Of a DNA stretch of 64,000 nt, positions 18,657-26,062 are shown piece after piece. How positions within the stretch are numbered: the stretch's first letter is position 1; the number at the start of each line of letters is the position of its first letter. Both the position numbers and the translations under genes were made by a program. The notes under the pieces are model-generated. The model saw nothing but the letters and a program-made list of their open reading frames with translations, ran no database searches and was not told the origin of the DNA. The stretch comes from Methylovorus mays (GTDB taxonomy: Bacteria; Pseudomonadota; Gammaproteobacteria; Burkholderiales; Methylophilaceae), in the NCBI RefSeq assembly GCF_020531915.1, contig NZ_JAJAVG010000008.1, forward strand, positions 496,001 through 560,000, in the 5' to 3' direction.

Positions 18657-20147
18657 CTATATTTCGTGCTTGCGGTACTGAATGGCCTCGGCCACATGCG
18701 AGGTAGCGATATCTTTGGCGCCCGCCAGGTCCGCAATGGTGCGCGCCAGCTTCAATATCCGATGATACGCCCGTGCTGACAGATTAAGCCGATGGATTGC
18801 CTGCTTAACCAGGGCTTGACCATTGTCATCCAACTCGCACCAGGCATCTATCTCGTGGCTTTCCAGCAAGGCGTTGGCTTTACCCTGACGCTGCATTTGC
18901 AGCGCACGCGCCGCCTCGACCCGGCTGCGGATCACTTCACTGCTTTCACTGCTTTCGCGCGTCAGCAACTCCTCATCACGCAAAGCGGGCACTTCTATAT
19001 GCATGTCGATACGGTCCATCAAAGGCCCTGAGAGGCGATGACGATAGCGCGATACCTGGTCAGGCGTGCAGCGGCATTTGTTGTTGTAATGCCCGAGATA
19101 ACCACAGGGGCAGGGATTCATCGCCGCCACCAGCTGAAAGCGCGCCGGAAAATCCGCCTGCCGCGCCGCCCGGGAAATGGTAATGCGGCCGGATTCCAGC
19201 GGCTCACGCAGTACCTCAAGCACCTTGCGATCAAACTCAGGCACTTCATCCAGAAACAGAATCCCATGATGTGCGAGGGATATTTCGCCTGGACGCGGCA
19301 CACTGCCCCCGCCCACCAGCGCCACCGCCGACGCCGTATGGTGCGGCGCGCGATAAGGGCGCTGTCGCCACGCGCTGGCCCGGAACGCGCCATTGAGGGA
19401 CTGAATGGCGGCAGACTCCAGCGCTTCCTCTTCTGTCATGGCAGGCAAAATACCGGGCAATCTGGCTGCCAGCATGGACTTGCCAGTGCCAGGCGGCCCC
19501 TGCATCAGGATGCTATGACCGCCTGCCGCGGCCACTTCCAATGCGCGCTTGGCATGCGCCTGACCTTTAACCTCGGCAAAGTCAGCATAGGCCTGGGTGA
19601 ATGATGGCATTTCCGGCTGCTGCAATGCCAGCGGAGACTGACCAAGCAGATGGGCACATACCGCGAGCAAACTACTTGCGGGCCGTATTTGCGCATCCGT
19701 CACCAGCGCGGCCTCCGCCGCACTGGCCTCAGGCAAAATAAAAGCCCGGCCATCGCGCCAGGCTTTGTAGGTCATGGCCAGCGCCCCCTTGACTGGGCGC
19801 AGCTCTCCGGTGAGGGCAAGCTCTCCAGCCATTTCATATTGCGCCAGGCCTTCTATCGGCAATTGGCCAGAGGCCGCCAGAATCCCAATAGCGATGGGCA
19901 AATCATAGCGGCCACTTTCCTTGGGCAAATCGGCGGGCGCCAAGTTGACCGTAATACGGCGAGCAGGAAATTCGAACTGCGCCGTCTGCAAGGCAGCCCG
20001 CACTCTATCCTTGCTCTCTTTCACTTCAGCCTCGGGTAAACCGACGATAGTGAAGCTGGGTAATCCATTGGCGAGGTGCACTTCCACCTCCACAGGTGGT
20101 GCATCCATGCCACACAATGCACGACTTTTGATGACCGCAAGTGCCAT
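18657..20147 (-). CDS. comM: YifB/ComM-family Mg-chelatase-like AAA+ ATPase
   Basis: ComM is a hexameric helicase that promotes branch migration during natural transformation. The 496-residue protein has the N-terminal Lon-like domain (~1-170; VEVHLANGLPSFTIVGLPEAEVKESKDRVRAA). The AAA+ core has Walker A GPPGTGKSMLA (~220) and Walker B HHGILFLDEVPEF, and the family zinc-like motif CPCGYLGHYNNKCRC follows. The start is ATG 20147, ten bases after ubiK. With the minor pilin operon further downstream, a natural competence role is plausible, though ComM orthologues are widespread. Confidence 0.95.
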   Translation of the reverse strand: MALAVIKSRALCGMDAPPVEVEVHLANGLPSFTIVGLPEAEVKESKDRVRAALQTAQFEFPARRITVNLAPADLPKESGRYDLPIAIGILAASGQLPIEGLAQYEMAGELALTGELRPVKGALAMTYKAWRDGRAFILPEASAAEAALVTDAQIRPASSLLAVCAHLLGQSPLALQQPEMPSFTQAYADFAEVKGQAHAKRALEVAAAGGHSILMQGPPGTGKSMLAARLPGILPAMTEEEALESAAIQSLNGAFRASAWRQRPYRAPHHTASAVALVGGGSVPRPGEISLAHHGILFLDEVPEFDRKVLEVLREPLESGRITISRAARQADFPARFQLVAAMNPCPCGYLGHYNNKCRCTPDQVSRYRHRLSGPLMDRIDMHIEVPALRDEELLTRESSESSEVIRSRVEAARALQMQRQGKANALLESHEIDAWCELDDNGQALVKQAIHRLNLSARAYHRILKLARTIADLAGAKDIATSHVAEAIQYRKHEI

Positions 20148-20156
20148 AACCCGGGC

Positions 20157-20423
20157 CTAACTGTTGGTTTTTTGCAACAAAACTTCAAGTTCTGTCAGTT
20201 TTTGTTCCATTTTTTCCAATTTCTGCTGCGCCTCCCCTAGCTGTTGCCTTGCAACCCGCAACAAATCGGCCTGCACGTCAAATTCCTCGCGCGAAACCAG
20301 CTCCAACTTGGTGAATGCGCCCTGTAATAGTGCATTCAAGTTCTTTTCCAGATCACCCAATGGGGATGATTTTGAAATTTCCTTTATTTTCAATGACAAG
20401 TCATTCAAAAAAGTCGTATTCAT
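20157..20423 (-). CDS. ubiK: Ubiquinone biosynthesis accessory factor UbiK
   Basis: An 88-residue protein of the YqiC/BMFP family. UbiK helps the soluble Ubi metabolon in aerobic ubiquinone synthesis. The N-terminal half is an amphipathic helical region (FLNDLSLKIKEIS, LEKNLNALLQGAF) followed by the conserved VSREEFDVQ and a C-terminal coiled coil (residues ~50-84) with regular Leu spacing. Length and order fit the family. It is transcribed away from the nitrogen-control region and immediately upstream of comM. Confidence 0.93.
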   Translation of the reverse strand: MNTTFLNDLSLKIKEISKSSPLGDLEKNLNALLQGAFTKLELVSREEFDVQADLLRVARQQLGEAQQKLEKMEQKLTELEVLLQKTNS

Positions 20424-20488
20424 GGTTCATTTACCTCCATCCGTTACGCCATATCGGCTGTTATTCAGTGCGCGTATACATATGTAAA

Positions 20489-20505
20489 CGCACCATAGGG
20501 GTGCC
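20489..20505 (+). promoter_or_regulatory. NtrC binding site upstream of the torF-like/glnK/amtB operon
   Basis: CGCACCATAGGGGTGCC matches the NtrC enhancer palindrome TGCACC-N4-TGGTGCA in GCACC and GGTGC at the right spacing. Its centre lies ~128 bp before the predicted start, a usual enhancer position. The flanking bases differ from consensus. Confidence 0.75.
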
Positions 20506-20598
20506 GCAAATTATTGTAAACAAGGAAATACTCACATTGTTTCACCCTGCTCATTACTTTAGCATTGTAACTCAATGTTTTTCCGTGCTTTGTCTTTT

Positions 20599-20614
20599 TG
20601 GCACGAGTGTTGCT
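20599..20614 (+). promoter_or_regulatory. Sigma-54 promoter of the torF-like/glnK/amtB operon
   Basis: TGGCACGAGTGTTGCT is a full match to the sigma-54 consensus TGGCACG-N4-TTGCW, with GG at 20600-20601, GC at 20612-20613 and exactly ten bases between. Transcription should start near 20625, about 40 bases before the first gene. The NtrC site upstream points to induction under nitrogen limitation. Confidence 0.92.
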
Positions 20615-20665
20615 TTATGTTTGTTGCTCGTTTTATGTTGTTTTTTTACTCTGAAAGGAAATTCA

Positions 20666-21490
20666 ATGCGTAAATCGCTTTTACTGGTAGCCGTCCTTGG
20701 TACCTTCGCAGCCCCTGCTGCAGTTATGGCCGCCGACGCTGCCGCCGAAGAAGCTACTTCGCCACACACTTTCTCTTACAACATTGGCCTTTACAGCCAA
20801 TACATTTTCCGTGGTTTGACACAAACCGGCCGCGAGCCAGCTCTGCAAGGTGGTGTTGACTACTCTCACTCCAGCGGCTTCTACCTGGGCTCTTGGGGTT
20901 CTAACGTTAGCTGGGTAAAGGATGGCGGCTACAAGCAAGATTCCAGCCTTGAAGTTGACGTTTACGGTGGTTACAAGAATACCATTGGCGACACTGGTAT
21001 TACTTATGACATCGGTGCCCTGCAATATCTGTACCCAGGTTCCAAGGAAAGCGGCTTGGGCGCTGCTGGCCTGACCGACCCTAACACCACTGAAATCTAC
21101 GGTGCTTTGGGCTGGAATTGGATCACTGTAAAGAACTCTTATGTTGTTTCCAAGGGTGCTTTCGGTGTTGAAGATGGCCGTGGTTCCAACTATGTTGAAG
21201 CTAACGTTCTGTACCCATTTGCTGACACTGGCTACTCGCTGATCGCTCACGTTGGTTATCAGTACTTTGATGGCACATCCACTGCTGGTGCAACTCGCAT
21301 CGACAATGACAAGGTATACACCTACACCGATTGGAAACTGGGTGCAGTTAAGACCTGGGCTAACGGCGTAAACGTTGGTGGCTACTACACTGGTACCGAT
21401 GCTGGTGATGACGGCTGGAAAAACGCTGGCACCAACAACCGTAACCTGGGCCGTGATGCATTCACGTTCTTCGTTCAAAAAACCTTCTAA
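20666..21490 (+). CDS. TorF-family putative outer-membrane porin
   Basis: This 274-residue protein has a Sec signal peptide (MRKSLLLVAVLGTFAAPAAVMAADA) and then a beta-strand-rich barrel beginning FSYNIGLYSQYIFRGLTQTGREPALQGG, the signature of the TorF/Gcw_chp family. It ends with a C-terminal Phe (FFVQKTF) typical of outer-membrane proteins. It is the first gene behind an NtrC/sigma-54 promoter and upstream of glnK-amtB, so it probably helps nitrogen compounds cross the outer membrane; this is inferred from context. Codon use (GGT, GCT, AAC, ATC) is that of a highly expressed gene. ATG at 20666 follows an AAAGGAA site. Confidence 0.85.
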   Translation: MRKSLLLVAVLGTFAAPAAVMAADAAAEEATSPHTFSYNIGLYSQYIFRGLTQTGREPALQGGVDYSHSSGFYLGSWGSNVSWVKDGGYKQDSSLEVDVYGGYKNTIGDTGITYDIGALQYLYPGSKESGLGAAGLTDPNTTEIYGALGWNWITVKNSYVVSKGAFGVEDGRGSNYVEANVLYPFADTGYSLIAHVGYQYFDGTSTAGATRIDNDKVYTYTDWKLGAVKTWANGVNVGGYYTGTDAGDDGWKNAGTNNRNLGRDAFTFFVQKTF

Positions 21491-21495
21491 ATTCA

Positions 21496-21926
<431 letters not shown>

Positions 21927-21938
21927 TAGGGGACAGCC

Positions 21939-23378
21939 ATGAAACGATTTTTATCTCTGATTACATTAGTTGGTATGTTGGGCCTGGGCACACTGGGCGC
22001 CAGCACCATTGGTTTTGCCGAAGACGAAGCTCCGGCAGCCACCACCACCGAGGTAGCGCCTGCGGCTGCCCCAGCTGAAGCAGCACCTGCCGCTGAAGCC
22101 GCAGCTCCTGCAGAAGCCGCACCCGCTGCTGCAGAAGAAGAACCAAAACTGGATACCGGCAGCACTGCCTGGATGATCACTGCCACTGTGCTGGTCGTGA
22201 TGATGGCGGTACCTGGCCTGGCCCTGTTTTACGGCGGCCTGGTTCGCACCAAGAACATGCTGTCCGTGGGCATGCAGGTATTCGTTGCGTTCTCACTCAT
22301 TTCCGTCCTGTGGGCCGTGTATGGCTACAGCATGGCCTTCTCTGAAGGAAACGCGATTGTCGGCGGCTTGAGCAAAGCCTTCCTGGCAGGTGTGACGCCT
22401 GACAGCCTCAGCGGTGTTATCCCTGAGTATGTCTTCATCACCTTCCAGCTGACCTTTGCTGCCATTACGCCAGCCCTGATCATCGGTGGTTTCTCCGAGC
22501 GTACCAAGTTCCCAGCTGTGCTGTTGTTCCTGGCACTGTGGGTGACCTTCGTTTACATCCCAATCGCCCACATGGTTTGGGGCGGTGGTCTGCTGAGCGA
22601 TGCTGGCCCACTGTTTAATGGCCACGGCGCCAAGGACTTTGCTGGAGGTACTGTTGTTCACATCAACGCTGGTATTGCAGCGCTGGTAGGTGCACTGGTT
22701 ATCGGCAAGCGCATTGGTTACGGCAAAGAAGCCATGCCTCCACACAATCTGGTGATGACGCTGATTGGCGCCTCCCTGCTGTGGGTGGGTTGGTTCGGTT
22801 TCAACGTAGGTAGCGAACTGGCTGTTGATGGTGTTGCTGGTCTGGTTCTGATCAACACTCAATTGGCTACTGGCGCTGCTGTTGTTGGCTGGGTATTTGC
22901 TGAATGGCTGTTCAAGGGCAAACCAAGCATGCTGGGTGCCGCTTCTGGCGCGATTGCTGGTCTGGTTGCCATCACCCCTGCTTGCGGCTTCATCGGCCCT
23001 ATGGGTTCCATCATCCTCGGCTTCCTGGCCAGCTTCATCAGCCTCTGGGCCGTTACCAAGCTGAAGAATGCGCTGGGTTATGATGACTCTCTGGATGTAT
23101 TCGGCGTACACGGTATTGCCGGTATCCTGGGTGCCATTGCAACGGGTGCTCTGATGTCTGCAGACTTTGGCGGTGTTGGTTATGCTGAAGGCGTGACCAT
23201 GGGCCAGCAAGTGACGACCCAAGCCATCGCCGTAGGCATCACCGTGGTATGGACTGGCGTGATCAGCTACATCCTGTTCAAGATTGTTGACATCGTCATC
23301 GGCCTGCGCGCTAGCGAAGAGTCCGAGCGCGAAGGTCTGGACACCACTGAACATGGTGAACGTGCTTACCACTACTAA
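21939..23378 (+). CDS. amtB: Ammonium transporter AmtB
   Basis: AmtB is a trimeric inner-membrane channel for ammonium. The 479-residue precursor has a signal peptide (~1-23), then a low-complexity Ala/Glu/Pro segment (~25-65), then the 11-helix core starting STAWMITATVLVVMMAVPGLALFYGGLVRTKNMLS. The twin pore histidines are visible in VVHINAGIAAL and GVHGIAGILGA. It lies twelve bases after glnK in the NtrC/sigma-54 operon and ends at a strong terminator. The long acidic, Ala-rich periplasmic segment before helix one is unusual compared with E. coli AmtB. Confidence 0.97.
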   Translation: MKRFLSLITLVGMLGLGTLGASTIGFAEDEAPAATTTEVAPAAAPAEAAPAAEAAAPAEAAPAAAEEEPKLDTGSTAWMITATVLVVMMAVPGLALFYGGLVRTKNMLSVGMQVFVAFSLISVLWAVYGYSMAFSEGNAIVGGLSKAFLAGVTPDSLSGVIPEYVFITFQLTFAAITPALIIGGFSERTKFPAVLLFLALWVTFVYIPIAHMVWGGGLLSDAGPLFNGHGAKDFAGGTVVHINAGIAALVGALVIGKRIGYGKEAMPPHNLVMTLIGASLLWVGWFGFNVGSELAVDGVAGLVLINTQLATGAAVVGWVFAEWLFKGKPSMLGAASGAIAGLVAITPACGFIGPMGSIILGFLASFISLWAVTKLKNALGYDDSLDVFGVHGIAGILGAIATGALMSADFGGVGYAEGVTMGQQVTTQAIAVGITVVWTGVISYILFKIVDIVIGLRASEESEREGLDTTEHGERAYHY

Positions 23379-23406
23379 GCCTTGACGCTTAAGTAGCAGT
23401 TAGTCA

Positions 23407-23436
23407 AACGGGCGCAGTAATGCGCCCGTTTTTTTA
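23407..23436 (+). terminator. Terminator of the amtB operon
   Basis: A 10-bp stem (23407-23416 with 23421-23430) with a GTAA loop is followed by a T run. The core of this stem recurs in the terminator at 23708-23734. Confidence 0.93.
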
Positions 23437-23518
23437 TTGCCCCTCTCACATGCCCGCTCTTATTTCCGCCCAGCATCTGATCCAGTTCCGGCTAGCGGGA
23501 TGGGCAGTTGCTCGGTTT

Positions 23519-23535
23519 TGCACATCCATGGTGCA
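23519..23535 (+). promoter_or_regulatory. NtrC binding site upstream of predicted small RNA
   Basis: TGCACATCCATGGTGCA matches the NtrC palindrome TGCACC-N4-TGGTGCA at all but one fixed base. A second half site (TGCAC) lies directly downstream at 23539-23543. The centre is ~106 bp before the predicted start. Confidence 0.85.
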
Positions 23536-23606
23536 CAAATGCACATTTTTAGCTTTCGCCATCCCTGCCACCCCTCCAAATACATGAAAAATACCGGGTT
23601 AAAAGC

Positions 23607-23622
23607 TGGCACAGCGTTTGCT
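23607..23622 (+). promoter_or_regulatory. Sigma-54 promoter of predicted small RNA
   Basis: TGGCACAGCGTTTGCT fits the sigma-54 consensus at every strongly conserved base, with GG at 23608-23609 and GC at 23620-23621 ten bases apart. No supported reading frame starts just downstream. The next event is a strong terminator ~100 bases on, so the product appears to be an RNA. Confidence 0.88.
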
Positions 23623-23632
23623 TATGTATGAC

Positions 23633-23734
23633 TAGGCATAAATTGCTCCACACTTCGGTGTTTCGAACATTTTATTGCTCGGTTTCCATGCATTATCTCC
23701 TCCTCTTCGGGCGCAATCTGCGCCCGTTTTTTTT
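23633..23734 (+). ncRNA. Predicted NtrC/sigma-54-controlled small RNA
   Basis: Between the sigma-54 promoter and a Rho-independent terminator lies a ~100-nt stretch with no credible reading frame. The predicted RNA has a 5' hairpin closed by a stable C(UUCG)G tetraloop (23650-23661), an A/U-rich single-stranded middle (23662-23695), and an unpaired pyrimidine run UCUCCUCCUCUU (23696-23707) abutting the terminator stem. The pyrimidine run is complementary to Shine-Dalgarno sequences, a common seed type in Hfq-dependent repressor RNAs. Position after amtB and the NtrC site suggest nitrogen-starvation control. The +1 is estimated from promoter position. Confidence 0.7.
23708..23734 (+). terminator. 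Terminator of predicted small RNA
   Basis: An 8-bp GC-rich stem (23708-23715 with 23719-23726) with an ATC loop is followed by eight T residues. It lies before gshA, not after a protein gene on this strand. Confidence 0.93.
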
Positions 23735-23790
23735 AGTCAGATGGATGCAACTAAGCTAGAATCCTACGGACTTATACAATTTGATTGAAT

Positions 23791-25068
23791 ATGGTCCCTC
23801 ATCTTACAACCGCCTTGACTGGCCCCTTGTTATCCCTAGAGCAACGCATGCTGGCAGCCATGCCGCAAATCGAACATTGGTTCCGCAGCCAATGGGCGGA
23901 ATACAGCGTTCCTTTTTACGCTTCCGTTGATTTGCGCAATGCAGGTTTCAAACTGGCGCCCGTGGATACCAATCTTTTCCCTGGCGGATTCAATAACCTG
24001 AATCCTGAGTTTCTGTCGCTGTGTGTGCAGGCCGCCATGGGCGCGGTGGAGAAAATCTGCCCGGATGCAAGGCGCTTGCTGGTTATTCCTGAAAACCACA
24101 CGCGCAATACCTTCTATCTGCGCAATGTGGCAGCGCTGACGAATATCCTGCGGCATGCCGGCCTGGAAGTGCGCATTGGAAGTATTTCGCCCGAGATTAC
24201 CGAGCCCACTTACCTGGAAACGCATGATGGCGGCAGCATCCTGCTCGAGCCTGTGCAACGCAAGGGCAACCGCCTGGTGCTGGATAATTTCGACAGCTGC
24301 GCCATTCTGCTCAATAACGATTTATCGGGTGGCGTACCGGACATCCTGCAAGGACTGGAACAGAACCTGATCCCCCCTTTGCACGCTGGCTGGGCAACGC
24401 GACGCAAATCCCAGCACTTCAGCGCTTACAATGGCGTGGTTAAAGACTTCGCCAATCTGCTTGGCATTGATGAATGGTTGCTGAACCCGTATTTCGATAC
24501 TTGCAGTGGCCTGGATTTTCATGCGCGCGTAGGGGAAGCCGAGCTGGCGGAAAAAGTGGATCAGTTGCTCGCCAAAATTCGCATCAAGTACGCCGAGTAT
24601 GGCGTTGAGCAAGAGCCTTTTGTCATCGTAAAAGCAGATGCAGGGACTTATGGCATGGGCATCATGACGGTGAAAAGTCCGGAGGATGTCAAAGACCTCA
24701 ATCGCAAGCAGCGCAATAAAATGGCCGTGGTCAAAGAAGGCATGCAGGTGTCAGAAGTGATCCTGCAAGAGGGCGTATACACGTTTGAATGTATCCATGA
24801 CGCGGTGGCCGAACCCGTGGTCTACATGATGGATCACTTTGTGGTGGGCGGTTTTTACCGTGTGCATACCGGACGTGGGGTGGATGAAAACCTGAATGCC
24901 CCTGGCATGCACTTCGAACCCCTCGCCTTCGAAAAACCATGCTCCTTGCCCGATTGTGCGGGCGCGCCCGATGCGCCACCCAATCGCTTCTATGCCTACG
25001 GCGTCGTCGCCCGACTAGCCTTGCTGGCAGCAGCCATTGAGCTGCAAGAACACGACCCAGACCAATAA
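23791..25068 (+). CDS. gshA: Glutamate-cysteine ligase
   Basis: Catalyses the first step of glutathione synthesis, ATP-dependent joining of glutamate and cysteine. The 425-residue protein belongs to the proteobacterial type first recognised in acidithiobacilli, distinct from E. coli GshA. Recognisable parts are VDLRNAGFKLAPVDTNLFPGGFNNL near the N-terminus, VIKADAGTYGMGIMTVKSP (nucleotide-binding, ATP-grasp-like) and the C-terminal NRFYAYGVVARLALLAAAIELQEHD. ATG at 23791 is preferred to a TTG at 23785, though neither has a strong ribosome site. Its stop is one base before gshB, so both act as one operon. Confidence 0.92.
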   Translation: MVPHLTTALTGPLLSLEQRMLAAMPQIEHWFRSQWAEYSVPFYASVDLRNAGFKLAPVDTNLFPGGFNNLNPEFLSLCVQAAMGAVEKICPDARRLLVIPENHTRNTFYLRNVAALTNILRHAGLEVRIGSISPEITEPTYLETHDGGSILLEPVQRKGNRLVLDNFDSCAILLNNDLSGGVPDILQGLEQNLIPPLHAGWATRRKSQHFSAYNGVVKDFANLLGIDEWLLNPYFDTCSGLDFHARVGEAELAEKVDQLLAKIRIKYAEYGVEQEPFVIVKADAGTYGMGIMTVKSPEDVKDLNRKQRNKMAVVKEGMQVSEVILQEGVYTFECIHDAVAEPVVYMMDHFVVGGFYRVHTGRGVDENLNAPGMHFEPLAFEKPCSLPDCAGAPDAPPNRFYAYGVVARLALLAAAIELQEHDPDQ

Positions 25069-25069
25069 T

Positions 25070-26011
25070 ATGCGGCTACTCTTCATCCTGGACCCGCTGG
25101 ACAAGCTGGTCAGCTACAAGGACACCAGCCTCGCCATCATGCGCGAGGCGGCGCGGCGCGGCCACGCATTGGCCGTCTGTGAGCAACAGCAAGTGCTGCT
25201 GCGCCATGACAACGTCACCGTGCAATATCGCGACTTTGCCTTTGGCGAGCATGGCTATGTGCTGGGGGATTTGCAGGAGACTGCACCTGAGAAGTTTGAC
25301 GCCGTGCTTATGCGCAAAGACCCGCCCTTTGATAACGAATTTCTCTACAGCACCTATCTGCTGGAAATGGCCGAACGCCAAGGCGCGCGTATTCTGAATG
25401 CACCCCAAGCAGTAAGAGGCTGGAACGAGAAACTCTCCATCACCCGCTTCCCGCAGTTTGCACCGCCTTTTCTGGTAACACGGCAGCGTGGGCTGATCCG
25501 TGAGTTTCTGGCGGCGCATGGCGATATCGTGGTCAAGCCGCTGGATGGTATGGGCGGCAGCAGCGTGTTTCGCCTGACGCAGCAAGATCCGAATATCGGC
25601 GTGATCCTGGAAACCATCACCGACTTTGAGAAGCGCACCGTCATGGCCCAGCGCTACCTGCCAGAGATCGTCAAAGGCGATAAACGTATCCTGATTATTG
25701 ACGGTGAGCCAGTGCCTTACGCTCTAGCGCGCATTCCGCAAAATGGCGAAACCCGTGGCAACCTGGCGGCTGGCGGCAAAGGCGTGGCACAACCGTTAAC
25801 GGAACGTGATCGCGAAATTGCCACTACCGTCGGCAAAGTATTGAAAGCGAATGGCCTCTTCCTGGTTGGCCTGGATGTAATCGGTGACAGCCTGACCGAA
25901 GTAAATGTCACCAGCCCGACCGGCATGGTGGAGATAGCCGCGCAGACTGACTGCAATCCGGCGGCCATCATGGTGGATGCGCTGGAGAAACTCTCAGACC
26001 AGCTAGTTTGA
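25070..26011 (+). CDS. gshB: Glutathione synthase
   Basis: Adds glycine to gamma-glutamylcysteine in an ATP-dependent reaction. The 313-residue protein has the family N-terminus (MRLLFILDPLDKLVSYKDTSLAIM), the ATP-grasp segment VVKPLDGMGGSSVFR, and the C-terminal GLFLVGLDVIGDSLTEVNVTSPTG. ATG at 25070 starts one base after the gshA stop, implying translational coupling. In methylotrophs glutathione also serves formaldehyde detoxification. The gene is convergent with pilY1, and an inverted repeat fills the gap. Confidence 0.97.
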   Translation: MRLLFILDPLDKLVSYKDTSLAIMREAARRGHALAVCEQQQVLLRHDNVTVQYRDFAFGEHGYVLGDLQETAPEKFDAVLMRKDPPFDNEFLYSTYLLEMAERQGARILNAPQAVRGWNEKLSITRFPQFAPPFLVTRQRGLIREFLAAHGDIVVKPLDGMGGSSVFRLTQQDPNIGVILETITDFEKRTVMAQRYLPEIVKGDKRILIIDGEPVPYALARIPQNGETRGNLAAGGKGVAQPLTERDREIATTVGKVLKANGLFLVGLDVIGDSLTEVNVTSPTGMVEIAAQTDCNPAAIMVDALEKLSDQLV

Positions 26012-26062
26012 TGCTGGCGGCGGCTCTAGCGTACCAGCTGAGAAACCGCCGTCCAAACTAGC
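26002..26062. repeat. Inverted repeat between convergent gshB and pilY1
   Basis: GCTAGTTTG (26002-26010) is the exact reverse complement of CAAACTAGC (26054-26062), and an inner GGCGG/CCGCC pair can extend the stem. The left arm overlaps the gshB stop and the right arm abuts the pilY1 stop. It lacks a long T run but is placed to separate the two transcripts. Confidence 0.6.

Noticed and set aside
23437-23631. A short open frame that runs across the small RNA promoter
   Set aside because: It covers the NtrC site and sigma-54 elements, lacks a ribosome binding site and has no coding character.
23687-23758. A 23-codon frame inside the predicted small RNA (MHYLLLFGRNLRPFF...)
   Set aside because: No ribosome binding site before its ATG, and it reads through the terminator stem and T run.
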